Position numbers and translations under genes: made by a program. Shown here in pieces: positions 22,801 to 34,254 of a stretch of DNA of 64,000 bases. The DNA is from Lithospermum erythrorhizon (Eukaryota; Streptophyta; Magnoliopsida; Boraginales; Boraginaceae), in the NCBI GenBank assembly GCA_019722365.1, contig JADFUC010002365.1, positions 1 to 64,000 on the forward strand, given 5' to 3'. The notes beneath the pieces are model-generated. The model made no database searches and had not been told where the DNA came from. It saw only the letters and a program-made list of their open reading frames with translations. The first letter of the stretch is position 1. Each line of letters starts with the position of its first letter.

Positions 22801-22809
22801 AAATATCTT
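22801..22809 (+). promoter_or_regulatory. Evening Element AAAATATCT
   Basis: Exact match to the Evening Element, the binding site of CCA1/LHY/REVEILLE MYB proteins, 454 bp upstream of the chosen start codon and 68 bp right of the MITE end. A single nonamer in AT-rich DNA could be chance, but the downstream gene encodes a protein of the family that binds this site, which makes auto- or cross-regulation plausible. Confidence 0.5.
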
Positions 22810-23074
22810 TTATTGTAGAATGTAAAATATTTACAAGGATATTTGATGATATGAAAGAGAATATGTGGCATGAAATATTTAGAAAATGATGTAAACTAAT
22901 TTTGCACCCAAAATCAAAATCGAAAAGAACATGAAAATTGTATGTCTTTGAAGCGTATCTGTAGCCCCGAAATAGTGTTGAGGCTTTGGATATGAAATAT
23001 ACATTTCTGCACGAATAGGAAGTTTAGGTAAGGGCCAAATTATCGTTTCTTAAAAAAGTTATTATTATAAATTA

Positions 23075-23254
23075 TTTATATAGTATTGCGCGTATGTGGC
23101 AGAGATGAAGTTGAGGACCCACCCAAGTGACGATGAAGAATTGGGTTAGACAAGTGGGCGTTTAATTGATAGGTGTGGAATAGCCGAAGCATTAAGACAA
23201 GCCTAACCACAAGTGCAACACTCTTTCTCTCTCTCTACACCACTTTTACCAATA
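23075..23254 (+). promoter_or_regulatory. Probable core promoter and 5' leader of the REVEILLE-like gene
   Basis: TTTATATAG at 23075-23083 is the best TATA-like candidate, about 175 bp before the start codon. A pyrimidine run (CTCTTTCTCTCTCTCT, 23221-23236) lies in the presumed leader. No transcript evidence is available; the start of transcription is inferred. Confidence 0.4.
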
Positions 23255-26200
23255 ATGAACACAACCTCCTCTTCTTCTACTTGTTCTTCAACATCTACTC
23301 AGTCCATGGCGACTATTGTTAATAATAATAATAATAGTAACCCAGAAGGGTCAGGGTCAGGGTCAGGTAAGAAAGTGAGGAAGCCTTACACCATTACCAA
23401 GTCAAGAGAGAGCTGGACTGATGAAGAACACGACAAGTTTCTTGAAGCTCTTCAACTGTAACTCTCTTTTTTCAACAACATTAAATTTGTTTATGCGAAA
23501 ACAGTGAGGTGTAACTAGTTATATCATAATTGGTTTGTTTTGTTTGCGTTTCTTCTAAGTTTGATGGAGACGGTTTATGCTTTCGTAATTAATTAGGAAA
23601 TTCAACCTTTGCTCTTGAGTTGTGGAAGATCATAACAATAACCCTTTACTTTTTTGGTCAAACATAACCCCTTCTGTATGTACTATATCCTTCTATACCA
23701 TATCTACCTGCATGTTGGGTATTTTTTGTCCTATATTTTTCTAAAGTGTTGATAATTTTTGTTAAATCTAAAGAAAAAAAACATGAAAGTACTGTTTTCG
23801 CAAATTCCTGGAAACCCCTCGAGTTACAAATATTGCATTTAAGTCTTCCCTTTCTGAATCGAAAGCATGACCTATCATAAATGATATCATCCGTTTATAA
23901 GTAGCCTCTCTTTTTTATGCATATGGTCTTCAATAACAAGGACCAGTTGCCGGAACCAGGATTAAAATTGAGTATTGATACTGAAACTTACGATCGCAAG
24001 TACTGTGTTTTGTGGATTAAATGAGATTATATAACAAAAATTTAATGTGCTTTGAGCCCTTCAACACCCCTTTCGTCACTTCCAGTGAATCTCCCCAACG
24101 GGTTTAGTATAAAGTAGAATTCAATTAACATTAAAGGAAAGGATAAGAAAGAAATTCTGAAGAAACGGACTCTGTTTCCTGTGGGTATTCATTCAGGTTT
24201 GATCGTGACTGGAAGAAAATTGAAGATTTTGTTGGTTCCAAGACTGTAATTCAGGTGCTTGTTTTTGATATGTTATTGTCATCATTAGAAAGCTTATGTT
24301 GTTATGATTTACATTAAAGCATATGTTTAGCTTCACTATTTAAAGCATCTGTAGCTTTAAAATGGCTGATAACACTACCTTAGCTTCTTATCTATTCTGA
24401 ACTAGTAGATAAATTCTGCACTTCATCTTGAGTTTCTGCACTTCATCTTGTGTCAATTCGGAAACAGTATGCCTGTAATCACAGGGGTAAGACAGGCTGC
24501 GTACAATCCCCGACCCCGTGTTGGCGGGAGACTCTTTAGAGGCTTGCGGGTATGTTGTTGTTTGTAGTTTTACAGTTCAAATAGAAGAAACTCGTGGTCA
24601 CCAATACAATGTTAGAATATCTAAGCTTTCTCTGTATGATATCTTTCCTATAATATGCAGCAGAAAAAGAAAAAACAAGATTATAATTGATTTTGATGAG
24701 TCAGTGGAGAGTAAATTACTAGCTGATTACTATTTATTACTAGCTGTACAAATCATACAATGTACACTCCAAAATGTAAGATACATTCTAAAATTAGATA
24801 TACTTAACTATAATATTCTGCTCCATATTATAGGAAAGATATGATATAGAGAACGCTAAGATATTCCAACATACAAAAGTCGGATACGAGAAGGAAAAAT
24901 TAGTTTGTTAGATCTATATGAAGTTCTGAAGGTTGTAGTAAAATTTGTTTGATTGTTCTTCTCTTTTATTTTATTAAATGGTTTTGGTGAAAGTTGCAGA
25001 AAAAAGAACGACCATGACTTATTTTAGATGTACCTTTACTAACACAGATTCGCAGTCATGCACAAAAGTACTTCTTGAAGGTCCAAAAGAATGGGACAAT
25101 AGCGCATGTCCCACCGCCTCGTCCGAAGAGGAAAGCAGCTCATCCTTACCCACAGAAGGCCCCAAAAAATGGTCTGTTCATTTATAGAATAGAGACACTA
25201 TTTGAACTTTCCCTAATTAATTTTCTATATTGCTGACTTCATGTCTGAAAAAATTTCCAATGTTATAGCTTCGGCTGCTTATTCTTCTTCCATAAATCCT
25301 CTGGTTACGGGATACGCTCAGTGGGATGACACTGCAACACTTTTAAATGGTTCTTCAAGAGGACTCATGCTGTCTCAGGACGAATATAATCTGCATGCAG
25401 TTGAAGGCATGTGTATTGTTTGACGTGGTTTTCTTTTACTTTCGGTTTCTACATAGTTGTGTTTTCTTAATGTCTTTTCTAAACTAATTGAAACTTGCAA
25501 ACTACTGATTCAGCTAATGTTAGATCGAAGAGAGAACCGATGGTTAGCGACAGTAGTTTAAGTGGAACTGACAATTCAATCAGAACATTGCTGAGTTCCA
25601 AATTGCCCAATCAACAAACGCAAAATTCCATTCTTCATGGTAGTCTTCTTTACTGGATGTTATTTTACATGTAAACATTATCTTGATTTCTTCATAACCT
25701 CGATTTGGTTGAAATCTTAGCACTAGCATGTAAATTTATAATAAATTCCTTAATTTCATAACTAGAGTTGGTAGATTATAGTGATGCAAGTTTATTTCCT
25801 TAAACAGGAATTCCAGATTTTTCTGAAGTCTACAGCTTCATTGGCAGTGTCTTCGATCCGGATTCAAACGGGCACGTCCAGAAACTTAAAGAGATGGACC
25901 CCATAAATTTTGAAACAGTGAGTTTGCAACTATTATGCTGATAACATCTGTTAAATTAGTCCGTTACCAACTTACCATCATAGTTTCAAAGAGTCCATGA
26001 TGAATCATTAAGGAAAAAAGAACAAACTACACGCTAAATGGGAATAAAAGATAATCCTACTCCATATGGTGGACTAAATGAAAGACAAATTGCAAGCATA
26101 CAATATGATGTAAGTAGTTAGATATTAGTAGAACATCTGATACAATTTTTATTTACCTCTACCAGGTTATTTTCCATGACGTAGTAAGAAGTATGGGCTA

Positions 26201-27483
26201 TCCTGTCCGACACTCCGACAAATATTTCATTTATCCAGTTACATGGAATTAGACTTAGATAAAAATGTATTAATTTATTATTGAGCAAGGACTTCGACAT
26301 AAATGTATATGTATGTTTGTACAATTGATTTCTTATACTTTACTGGCTCTGCTCTGATTATTGTTTTCTTTAGTGTCTTGGATCCTCATTAGATGGGTAA
26401 AATGTTTCTTTTTCTTTTCTGGTAATGCAGGTGTTATTGCTAATGAGGAATCTAACAGTAAACTTGGCTAGCCCTGATTTTGAGCCAATTGTAAGTGTCT
26501 CCTCTATTGAAGATCATAAATTTTCTGGTTTCACCAGACTCATATTATCCAGTGTGCTTTATTGTTTCCTCAAAGATAAAATGCTACATTGATCCATGCA
26601 AAAATGAGATTTTTTGTTTACATCTAATCTTGTGTTGTTGAGCTACATAAAAAATAAGGGCAGTGAAGCTAAAACCTTAAATTCAAGCTTATTTTGAATA
26701 GAACTTACTTTCAAGTGGTAGCTTTTCTTTAAAAAAAAAAGTTATTGCTAAACACCCTCTTTCTGTTATTCGGCCTATTTATACTCACTAGACTATTAAA
26801 TCCAATGCATTTACTCAATTTTGGATAGTCCAAATATGACAACAAAATGGAAGGATGTACTACCATTGTTCCTTTTTTTTTTTTTTTGCATATTGGTTTA
26901 TGCTCCAAGCCTTCAACTATAATATCCAAATTTAATCAACTATGTCCTATTTATGCAATATTGTTTTCATCATTTGGTCTTTGAATGATAAGGTTAGATT
27001 TAACTATTATTGGCACTATTATGTATCACATGCATGGATTATAATAAAGCACACTTTCATGGACTACAAGAGAGCACATCTGTTCCACATTAGAAGGATA
27101 AGCTGTTCAGAGTATTGAAAGATGAATACAGCAAATGGTTACTCATTTGGGTACATTACGTTATTGTAGAAATCTCTGCCCAAGCAAAAATGAACTGCTG
27201 TGTCATTTTATTGAGTCCTCTCATATATCTTATAAAAATCAGATCCTTGCCCAAGGATTTAACTTAGTAACGTAAAAAAAAAAAGAACAAAAGAATGAGA
27301 ATTTGGTTTTCTAGTGCCTATATGTCCATGGCACAAAAACTAGTGGTCTTTGTTCTTGACTGTAGATAATTTTAGTGATTTGCGCAGAGAAACACCTTGT
27401 CGTTGTATGATATGAGTACAAAAACTGTAGGAATTGCTGCTGGCAATGTTACCGAAAACCAGATCTATAAATTATTGTCCTGA
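23255..27483 (+). CDS. REVEILLE 6/8-like single-MYB (SHAQKYF) transcription factor, 8 exons
   Basis: Exons: 23255-23457, 24197-24254, 25048-25171, 25269-25406, 25514-25639, 25808-25917, 26431-26490, 27388-27483 (TGA). They sum to 915 nt, 304 residues, and every junction keeps the frame. The start is the first ATG after an in-frame GTG; residues 1-38 are rich in S, T, N and G. The MYB-like domain spans about 45-101 ([46 protein letters not shown] at 90-103), followed by [18 protein letters not shown]. The C-terminal region in exons 6-7 has [27 protein letters not shown] and [11 protein letters not shown], the block that defines the RVE4/6/8 clade and is known in Arabidopsis to bind LNK coactivators. 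Such proteins act in the nucleus and activate evening genes of the circadian clock. Seven introns are GT-AG except intron 4, which appears GC-AG. Length fits the family (about 290-330). Which REVEILLE it is orthologous to cannot be decided here. Confidence 0.92.
24414..24450 (+). repeat. Short direct repeat in intron 2
   Basis: TTCTGCACTTCATCTTG occurs twice in tandem, 24414-24430 and 24434-24450. Confidence 0.9.
24466..24565 (+). mobile_element. Candidate Au-type SINE remnant in intron 2
   Basis: The stretch has GGGGTAAGACAGGCTGCGTACA, then CCCCGACCCCGTGTTGGCGGGAG, then GGCTTGCGGGTATGTTGTTGTTTG. This combination (GGTAAG-CTGCGTACA, CGACCCC, a gene-end TTG run) resembles the body and TTG-type tail of plant Au SINEs. 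The tRNA-like A/B boxes and target duplication are not clearly seen, so this is tentative. Confidence 0.45.
25407..25513 (+). other. Intron 4, probable GC-AG splice pair
   Basis: Exon 4 ends GTTGAAG and the intron starts GCATGT. No GT donor nearby gives the phase that exon 5 needs: exon 5 starts CTAATGTTAGA and needs one preceding base to read [14 protein letters not shown] is the usual context of GC donors. Confidence 0.7.
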
Positions 27484-27986
27484 AGTATATGGCAGTAAAT
27501 TTAGATACTGTCTACTAAGTCGTCTGTCAGTTTATCTTAGTTTCTGCTGCTTTCTTCATAGGAAGATTCATGTGTTTTTCTTTACGTCATCAGCCTGATG
27601 AAGAGGAATAGTTCTAGCTGAACTCCAGTTCACAAATGAAAGTAATGCGTGCGGCAAAGTTCATGGACTGACAGTCTTCCTATGTCCAACACATACAAAA
27701 ATTACTGTATATGCAGATTTACCTGGAAGTTTCTCGCTTTCGGGTATCCAATGTGTGCTATGGCATTTTCATAGTTGTGGCTAGGGCCTTGAGAGTAGGC
27801 CTTTATATGATGACCAATCTCAATTTTGTGCTTCATTATGTTGTGTGTCATGATGAAGATAAGATAGTCTGTTTATTTGGCCAACATAAGGCGGGTTTGA
27901 CCGTGTAACAGCTGCTAGAATAGCTATGTTGTTTTGTTAATGTTTATACTACCTTTAACCCCTGAAAATTGAAAGAAAAGATAAAG
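27484..27986 (+). other. 3' flank / 3' UTR of the REVEILLE-like gene
   Basis: About 500 bp between the stop codon and the first copia LTR. It probably holds the 3' UTR; no canonical AATAAA is seen in the first 400 bp. The 65-codon open frame at 27711-27908 is not supported as a gene. Confidence 0.4.
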
Positions 27987-28252
27987 TGTTATTAATATAA
28001 CTAATAACATTGTAAATAGGCATGGAGAATAAGAGAGAAGAATAAGAGAGAGAAGGAGTATATATTTGTTGTTTTGTTGTTGTTGAATGCGAATACCGGT
28101 AAGTGTCGTTATAGGCTGAGAAAAAGTAAATAATGACTAGATAAATGACTCCTCAAACTTCCTTGCTAGGTGATAAACATCCATCAAAGGGATAATGACT
28201 TTCTTCTCACTTCATTGTTTTTATGATAGATAGCTGATAGATAATTATTCCA
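27987..28252 (-). mobile_element. Ty1/copia LTR, antisense
   Basis: On the - strand it begins TGGAATAATTATC (28252 downward) and ends TAATAACA at 27987, with TG...CA ends and a purine-rich AAGAAAAGAAACAAG before it. It contains CAGCCTATAA and, near its end, TATATACTCCTTCTCTCTC, both usual for copia LTRs. It is the 3' LTR of the - strand element whose pol tail is at 28440-28620. It ends only about 500 bp from the stop codon of the host gene. Confidence 0.6.
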
Positions 28253-28620
28253 TGCTTGTTTCTTTTCTTAGAATATCGTCATTGAGAGCGTGTCTCGTTA
28301 AAAGCGGTAATAGGAAAACCACTTGCGAGACAAAAAGCTCGGTGAAGGAAAAGCTTGAGTATTGAGGACAAGGCCTTTATTAAGGAAAAAAAGTATAATG
28401 CGTATTAACTCTCCATCATGATCGCATCAATTAACATCCTTTAGTCGATGTCGTCTCATACTCTTAGATAATTTTTCAAATATTGAGGTAGAGAGCGATT
28501 TAGTGAAAATATCAGTTGGATTATCACAAGGTCGAATTTGTTGAATATCGATTTCAGATTTTTTTGAAGTCGTGGGTGAGAAAGAATCTTGAAATATTTT
28601 GCATTACATGTCTTTTGTTA
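28253..28620 (-). pseudogene. Ty1/copia pol C-terminus and 3' spacer
   Basis: Read on the - strand from about 28580: KSEIDIQQIRPCDNPTDIF, TKSLSTSIFEKLSKSMRRH and RLKDVN, then a stop. This is the tail of copia RNase H (the Q-I-R-x-D-N-x-x-D-x-F-T-K-x-L motif). After it comes the T-rich 3' spacer that precedes copia 3' LTRs (TTTTTCCTT, then TTTTAACGAGAC). Confidence 0.65.
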
Positions 28621-30289
28621 ATAATAAACTAGCTTTAAGCGTAAACGATATATGTACAGAAATTATAAATCGTAAAGATCGTCGGGGCTTGGCTTTGTAT
28701 GATAAATCATGAAGTAATATGGATCTGTGGATCGTATCCTAAACCAATCACATTCCACAACTTTTTCATGCATGAATTTGTATGTTTGGATGATATAATT
28801 TGTTGCATCGTCACTCTTGTAAATAGACACCATGTATGTGATTTTCTATTAGGGATCATATAAGCATCATGCATTGCATAAAACAATTCTCTATTAACCG
28901 AATATGTTCAACTAGAACAATGTCATATCCATTGTTCATTAACTTGATCAATAAATTTGTCTTGGTGAGGAGCATCTTGTACTTTCAGATAAATTAATGA
29001 AAATATGCTCGTATATCTGTTTTATATGACTAGATATATATCACTTGTCTGCGATTTGTATAATGCTTATGAGATCAAATAATTCTTTTTGTATTTTCTC
29101 CCTTGCATTGATAGTTCTTTTTGTTCCCAATGCTTTGTGATATTATAAGCTGGTACTCAACGTGGCTTATCTCAATATTTCGTTTAATTAAACCTTGGGA
29201 GATTTCTATTCTTGGAAGGCTCTGTAGGAGTTCAATAATGTTTAAGTCATAAACAAGTCATAAACATAAATTGTCATTTTACTTAACTTTTCATGATCTT
29301 TATGTAAATACTGACATATGTAAGATGGAATTCGAGATTAACAAATGCTTTTCGTTAAATAGTCACTAGGAAAATCTTCTTGGACACAAAACCTAGTGAA
29401 ATAAAAGATTATATTTCTCTCTTTTAAATATGTTAAAGTAATTCTTAAAAGCGAAAAAAAAAAATCAGTAAATGAAAAAACTCAATGAAAGGAAAAAATA
29501 GTACCCAATGCATATCATATCTTTCACTTTATAATATCATCAATGTAGATTATTCAAGTAGAATATTCGAATAGCAGCTACGGCATTTATCAATATTGCG
29601 TGATTATACAATCATGCTTATCAATTGTAGATATAAATTAGAATTGTGGTACTTAGCGGCCAAGTTCATATCTTTCAGTGCTTCGCTGACCCGAGTTAAA
29701 GTATCTTTAAAGGCGAGATATTAATTTATCTCACCATGTAGATGTCATTTAATTGAGATTGAACATTTCTACCATGTATCAAAAATGAAATAGATTTATA
29801 AGTACATGCTCGATTGGGCACATAGCGGCGCTTTATAAAGGTATTTGATTCCAAATGTGAGAACTTCATGAGAAATTCTTGTGCTAACTTATTCATGATA
29901 ATTTGGTTATTGAGAACTCTTTAGAGTCTCATAAACTATAATTGGATCTACATTAATAATATCATGATTATTTAGGTTATCAATAATAACAAAATAAATT
30001 CAAATGCATCAATAAAGACGCTGGAAGATAAATATTTAGCTTACAATTAATAATTCAAATATCTCACCATACCATATAATACGTACAAATAGATCATGAT
30101 GATGTAAGACATAATATAAATGCAAAGTTAAACATGTATATGACACCACTACCAATAGACATAAATGCAAGTTAAACATACATTTACATACTACCAATAG
30201 ACTTTTATGTTCATGTTATCTTTGCATAAAATCCTAATAAAATAGGGTGTATATTAATGGGGTTTGAACTTGCAATCCATCTACGTGTG
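28621..30289 (-). repeat. Further decayed copia-like sequence
   Basis: No intact coding is visible. On the - strand at 29510-29380 a second copy of the copia 3' spacer pattern occurs (TTTTTCCTTTCATTGAG, then CGCTTTTAAGAATTAC), suggesting at least one more copia 3' end nested here. The remaining AT-rich sequence is unassigned. Confidence 0.35.
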
Positions 30290-30894
30290 CCATTACTTTC
30301 TGAGCATACTTGTCTATTATACTTGACTAATCTTTGGTATATTGCCGATCAGCTGCGATGACACGTGTCGCAGCCACATGACTCGGTATGCTAAATGCCC
30401 CAGGTACTCACGATGACACGTGTTACTATTTCTATATTACTCATCTTTGACCTGAGAAACTTTGGTCATTAAGCGAAGGCCTTAATCGACGCGTAAGTTC
30501 AACTTTCATTACTCCCCACATGTTCTCACATAGAACTTGGCGGTTGGTCGAGAAGTCTTGAGCAAGGCGTGGCGAGGCATGGCCGGGTTGTAGTATCGAA
30601 TAGCCCGGTGATGAATTTTGTCCCGAGCTTTAGAAAATGTTACGGGATCTTGCCGCATCTTTGTACCAAATTTCTTTGGACTTTATGTTATTTATCTTCT
30701 TGGATGATTGTTGTCTTTTATTACATAGCAGATTCTACAGATAACATCGCGATAGTCTTCAGTGTTTTGAGAGTTATGTGATAGATTGCTTTGAATTCTA
30801 ACCGTGAGTGAGTAAACATCGTATTTTTAATAATGCATGGCATGAACTTTGAACTTTGATAATTTTTTCAAATTTATTGGTACTGCTATAAGAT

Positions 30895-31227
30895 CTAACG
30901 TCCTTGGGGAATGTGGGAATTCATCATTAGGCTCAAAGGGTGAGTACGAGGAAGAGTATCTGTGAAATGACCTTGGTAAGATTTTCTAATCCTTAGGAAT
31001 AAGATATAAAGCTTAAGTAAAGCGTATATCGTAGAATTCGAGGCTTGAAGTATTTTTTCACTTGAATGTCTTGAGGTGTGAGGCAAGGGCTGTATATGAG
31101 CTCGAGGTGAGTGTATAGATTTTTGGGAAAAAGTTATTATAAGGCCCATGGGAGAAAGTATTAGCCAGTAATAGGCCCTTTTTGGATGCCAAGATATTTC
31201 TTTGAGAAGTGTATAGGAATAATACAA
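30895..31227 (-). pseudogene. Pararetrovirus-like coding remnant after the zinc-knuckle ORF
   Basis: Open for 110 codons on - but not from a clear start. The start, reading LLKEISWHPKRAYYWL, is mirrored on + at about 38440-38480 in the inverted unit. Position after the coat-type ORF suggests the beginning of the protease/RT polyprotein, but no catalytic motif is visible. Confidence 0.4.
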
Positions 31228-31522
31228 TCAAGTAGCGGATCCTTTTTGTAGTGAGGCTAGAAACATAGACTCTAACTTTTTATAGTTTTAGGAGAAAATC
31301 GAATATATATATGGGCTTTGCGGTAGGTGATGCTATGAAAGGGTTGCCGGGTTGTTGAGACTACATCAAACACTCTTCCCGATACTTCTTGGAAGGATTT
31401 ATTGATGTATGATTACATTTGGCTTTGCTAAGTGTGTCTGATGATTGGGCATCATTATAATTATCTGGAAAGATGTAGATTTTGGCATTAGGAGATGGTG
31501 GTGTTACATCAACGGCCTTTTA

Positions 31523-31918
31523 TTAGTAGGGCTCCATTGGACAAAGGTCTAGGACATTGAACTTATTTTGGACATCTTCAAATCCATCTTCAGATGAGTC
31601 ATCAGACGACTCATATTGGAATCTCATGGCCAAAATAGTATCCTTTGAGGGCTCGTCTTCTCCAGAGAATAGTGATTCAATATCGGCATCTTTAATGTTT
31701 TTGATTTTTGAAAAAGAGCCGACCAGTTTTTCTCTTTCTTTCTGGTTTGGACATTGACGAGCATAATTACCCTTTTTCTTGCAAATATAACATTTCTTTG
31801 ACTTTCTGATTCCTTGGTTCTTCTTATTTCTAAAGAAGCTCCATTTATGATTCTTCTTCTTGGGAAATCTTTGAGGCGCTTTGTTTAGAAAGGCAACTGC
31901 TTTTCTTTTTGGTTCCAA
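31523..31918 (-). pseudogene. Coat/Gag-type zinc-knuckle ORF, pararetrovirus-like
   Basis: Basic N-terminal half (KKKNHKWSFFRNKKNQ), then a zinc knuckle at 31792-31751 reading CYICKKKGNYARQC, and an acidic tail (SLFSGEDEPSKD, SSDDSSEDGFEDVQN). The usual C-x2-C-x4-H-x4-C pattern has Asn where His is expected, so the knuckle is probably inactive here. The inverted copy at 37864-37905 keeps the His. A basic region, CCHC knuckle and acidic tail is the layout of caulimovirid coat proteins. Confidence 0.65.
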
Positions 31919-32299
31919 CAGGAGAGTAGATGCTTTGCGGCCACATTTCCTTTAATGAGTATTTGATGGACAATTCAGGTCTGTCACAAGTTTGTATAGT
32001 AAATTTCCCTCGTTGGCAATTGTTGAAGGCACTTAATGATTGCGGCTCAAGAGGCGACAATAGAGGTTTGGTATACTTTTCTGAATGTTGTTGTATGGAG
32101 TGCCATATTATTCATGGAAAGTAATGTTAGGGGTTTCATTTTCAAAGAGGTTTGAGGGATTGAATATAAAGTTGACATCGTATCACTTAGAGGTGCATAA
32201 AATTTTTGGTTCCTCTCGTAATATTTTCAAGGTCTTTTCTCTTGAAAGAGCAACATTTCGTAGCTGGGTATTAACCCCTGCAGCTTGTGTGTGTTGTAT

Positions 32300-33209
32300 A
32301 GTATTCCAATGCTCCTAGAAATTTATTGTGGATATAGGCAATAAGAGAATCAATAGTAGGGTTGCCTAATTTGCTTAGGCACATGCAGCGAAGAGTGATC
32401 CACCATTGTCGTGGCCTTCCATGGAATTTAGCCATGAATTTGTCAATGACTATTGGGAGGCTCGTTCCTTGGGGAAAAGGCGTGCAATGCTTGGGAGCGT
32501 CCGTCTCGTAAACTTTGTCTCTTCATGCTGATGGTGGAATTTTTTCAAAAGAGAAACTTTGATGTGAATTTCCTACAAAATATGGTATAGCTTCTAGAGG
32601 AAATTCTACATAGGGCTGAGTAGTTTGCTCAAGTGTGGAATTATCTACTTGGCTTTTCGATTTAAATGCTTGCTTGTGGAGAAAGCACCAACCAACGTGC
32701 GGGGGGCCAGGGCCCATCTCGTTAGAGGAAGAATCCTGTATCATTAAACAAGGGGAGGATGTCTCTACACCTTTTCTTTTTTTAGGAGCGACTTCAGCAC
32801 CGAGGAAGGTAGGGTGGTCGAGAGAATTCCGTGTCATCCATCATAGGTTGCCTTTGTTTGAGGATTACATCTTGGTGGTCTTTGTATCACGATCTTTTAG
32901 GGTGGAGTGTGTTGTCTCTTTAAGTATTTTACAGATTTTTTTTGATGAAAGGAAAGATGATGAATCGAAAAAGGGGTTCTGGTTTTGAGGTAATTAAGGA
33001 AGTGGCTGGTAATAATTTACAATTGAGGGTAAAACAAGATATGGAGAAAATGGATCATAAGGCATACTTGTAGGCATCGGTGTAGTATTCTGAAGTGAGA
33101 ATAGTTGTGCCTTAAGAAACTTCAATTCTGCTTCTTTTTGGGAGATGAGTGGAGAGGCCATTGGTCCTGAAGTTTCCAGGTGAAGGCATTCTTGGTGTAA
33201 GACTGCCAT
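32300..33209 (-). pseudogene. Pararetrovirus-like middle ORFs
   Basis: Two short frames on -: 33209-32994 (containing SQKEAELKFLKAQLFSLQ, a short coiled-coil-like stretch) and 32837-32523 (containing EFPLEAIPYFVGNSHQSFSF). Both have counterparts on + in the inverted unit (about 36480-36640 and 37040-37110). They lie between the movement-protein-like and zinc-knuckle segments. No function assigned. Confidence 0.45.
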
Positions 33210-34017
33210 CTTTTGTTGTATTTCTTGGTGTTGCCTACATGATGAATACTTTTTCTTTGCGTTTGTAGTGGAATTTCTCTGATTGCTAGCAATCTATTTG
33301 AGGTATATTACTTATAGCATTGTGAGGCCTTAATTCAAAAGTTGCTTGACGGACGGGATTTATTGGTAGTACCATTTAAGTTTCATGAAAAGTTCTTGGG
33401 CCTTCAAGAATGTTTAACATCGTCTCTCTCAAAATCATTAGATGGAAATTTTGAGATATGCGTTTGGCTTTATGTTTGATCTCGACGCGACGTGATGCAG
33501 GGGAGATTTGGCCTTGAATATAATACATAATATTCAAAACCTGCATGATAGTTCGCCAAGAAAATATACGAATCTCAACTTCATATATTTCTTTGAGGCT
33601 TTTCTTATATTGATTTGTTCTGTTTTTTGGTTGTTCTTCCTTTTATGAGATCGTTGAATTTTATCCTCGTCATCTAAATGTTGCATCATATATAGTATTG
33701 GCATTCGCGTACATCAAAATCTACCGTGACAAAAGTCTTCTTTAAACACATATGTTGAGTTCTGTGCTTTTTATCAAATGAAGCGGGTGGGATATTTGAA
33801 GTTTAAGGGGTAGATGCATTGATCTACGTGTTGAGGATGGGAGGATTTTGTAACCACCTCTGTTTCCTCAAAGAAAATAGATACTGAACCATCTTTGAAA
33901 CAGTGAGCATGTAGTTTTTATCTTTGGATAATGAGTAATAAAATTTCTTATGCACCTTTCATATTTTGCTTAATCCACTGACTTCGGAAGTAACTTAAGT
34001 AGTTCACTTCTAGGGAT

Positions 34018-34254
34018 TTATCTTGGGACATGGATGCAAAAGGTATTATTTGGTGACTCCATTTGTATGAGTAAGGCTTCTTCATTATTGTATGGTAAAG
34101 TCAGATCTAGGGCGTGGTTTTGAACACGATAGGCCATTTGGTAGTGCAAAGCAGCGATGTAGGTGTTGGATATTTGTGGTGCACAACTAATTTGTAGTTG
34201 GATTTGCAGGTTTTGGGTGATTTGTGGGTCTGCCATATTAAAGTTTGTGAACAA
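34018..34254 (-). pseudogene. Movement-protein-like fragment (30K/caulimovirid type)
   Basis: Translation contains ISNTYIAALHYQMAYRVQN, HALDLTLP, EALLIQMESP and CIHVPR. The combination of a conserved Y-Q-x-A-Y-R-V-Q-N-H core followed by a VPR end is what I associate with caulimovirid-type movement proteins in plant endogenous pararetroviruses. The fragment opens and closes at decay points. If right, it distinguishes this element from an LTR retrotransposon, which lacks such a protein. Confidence 0.55.

Noticed and set aside
24518..24844. 108-codon frame in intron 2 of the REVEILLE-like gene as an exon
   Set aside because: The exons on either side join in frame without it, and it overlaps SINE-like sequence.
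27711..27908. 65-codon frame after the REVEILLE stop as a small gene
   Set aside because: No start context or homology; more likely 3' UTR.
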